Both the position numbers and the translations under genes were made by a program. Positions 6,268 through 6,575 of a stretch of 6,575 nt of DNA are shown piece after piece (the stretch's first letter is position 1; each line of letters starts with the position of its first letter). The stretch covers positions 1 to 6,575 of the forward strand of contig CAMLOB010000234.1 in assembly GCA_946481475.1 (NCBI GenBank). Direction: 5' to 3'. The DNA is from an uncultured Chlorobiota bacterium. Lineage in GTDB: Bacteria > Bacteroidota > Kapaibacteriia > OLB7. Below the pieces are notes generated by a model. It was not told the origin of the DNA and made no database searches. It saw nothing but the letters and a program-made list of their open reading frames with translations.

Positions 6268-6575
6268 TTACAGCACTGCATTGCTGCCGTCGAAATGCGA
6301 TTCGTTCCGCTCCTCGATCGTCTCCTCGCTCGGCGGCTTCACCTCCGGCATAAATTCCTTCGGATCGTCCAGCAGATTCTTCTGCGTCTGGCTGATAATG
6401 TAGTCGACGACCGCCTTCGGGTCCTCGTTGTTCTCCTCCCAGACCTTCAACTGGCGCTGTGATCCGGTCCCGTTGTCCAGAATGTCATAGATCCGGTTGA
6501 TGTGCTCGCGGCTTCCGAGATCATCCACCACGTCATCCACAAAGTAGAGAAGTTCGCGGATCAGATCGCGGGCCG
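6268..6575 (-). CDS. Carboxylate-amine ligase of the GCS2/YbdK family, C-terminal part (5' end outside window)
   Basis: The frame is open from the window edge (first full codon 6573-6571) to the TAA at 6270-6268, giving 101 residues. A GTG at 6540 is not a real start because the frame and the family similarity continue upstream of it (ARDLIRELLYFVDDVVDDLG). The segment INRIYDILDNGTGSQRQL followed by KVWEE and AVVDYIISQT matches, from memory of the family, the C-terminal end of glutamate-cysteine ligase family 2 proteins, where G-T-G-x-x-R-Q-L is conserved. Those enzymes join a carboxylate to an amine using ATP. The ATP-binding and substrate residues lie outside the window, so substrate and activity cannot be judged. 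A 34-residue acidic, Pro-containing tail (about 67-101, DPKEFMPEVKPPSEETIEER) extends past the family domain. It precedes floA by 56 bases and is probably cotranscribed with it. Confidence 0.72.
   Translation of the reverse strand, partial: ARDLIRELLYFVDDVVDDLGSREHINRIYDILDNGTGSQRQLKVWEENNEDPKAVVDYIISQTQKNLLDDPKEFMPEVKPPSEETIEERNESHFDGSNAVL

Noticed and set aside
1..6575. CRISPR array, tRNA/rRNA, insertion sequence or phage attachment site
   Set aside because: No regularly spaced direct repeats, RNA-gene landmarks, transposase motifs or flanking target-site duplications were seen. The gaps between genes are all under 260 bases and hold only the hairpins listed.

Overview
The window (6,575 bases, moderately GC-rich, about 55-60% by eye) holds three complete genes between two truncated ones that run off the edges, plus one large gene for a secreted protein. 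It looks like ordinary chromosome. The large protein ends in a type IX secretion (T9SS) type A sorting domain, which points to the Bacteroidota/Chlorobiota/Ignavibacteriota/Kapaibacteriota part of the FCB group. Shine-Dalgarno signals are weak or absent before three of the four visible starts, which fits that group. A GC-rich Ignavibacteria- or Kapaibacteria-like organism is my best guess, but this is inference from family content and not from a marker gene.

Left block, + strand (1-2115): the 3' end of accB (biotin carboxyl carrier protein), then accC (biotin carboxylase) 19 bases later, then gcvH (lipoyl-carrying H protein of the glycine cleavage system) after a 101-base gap. AccC uses ATP and bicarbonate to carboxylate the biotin on AccB, the first half-reaction of acetyl-CoA carboxylase. 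The carboxyltransferase genes (accA/accD) are not in the window. A strong 16-bp intrinsic terminator (2164-2202) ends this block.

Middle, - strand (2350-4959): one 869-residue exported protein with a Sec signal peptide, six divergent tandem cysteine-containing repeats of about 120 residues, and the C-terminal T9SS sorting domain. It converges on the accBC-gcvH block, and the 234 bases between them hold hairpins only. Its upstream region (4960-5110) has overlapping inverted repeats that could form alternative structures.

Right block, - strand (5216-6575): the 3' end of a GCS2/YbdK-type carboxylate-amine ligase gene, then 56 bases later floA, a flotillin-like scaffold protein of membrane microdomains. 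floA is followed by a G-rich 3' untranslated stretch and a textbook intrinsic terminator (5111-5142), so the secreted-protein gene is probably transcribed separately.

No RNA gene, mobile element, CRISPR array or attachment site is visible. The most distinctive item is the six-repeat T9SS cargo protein. The other genes are recognisable housekeeping families, and I see no convincing multi-gene novel system.
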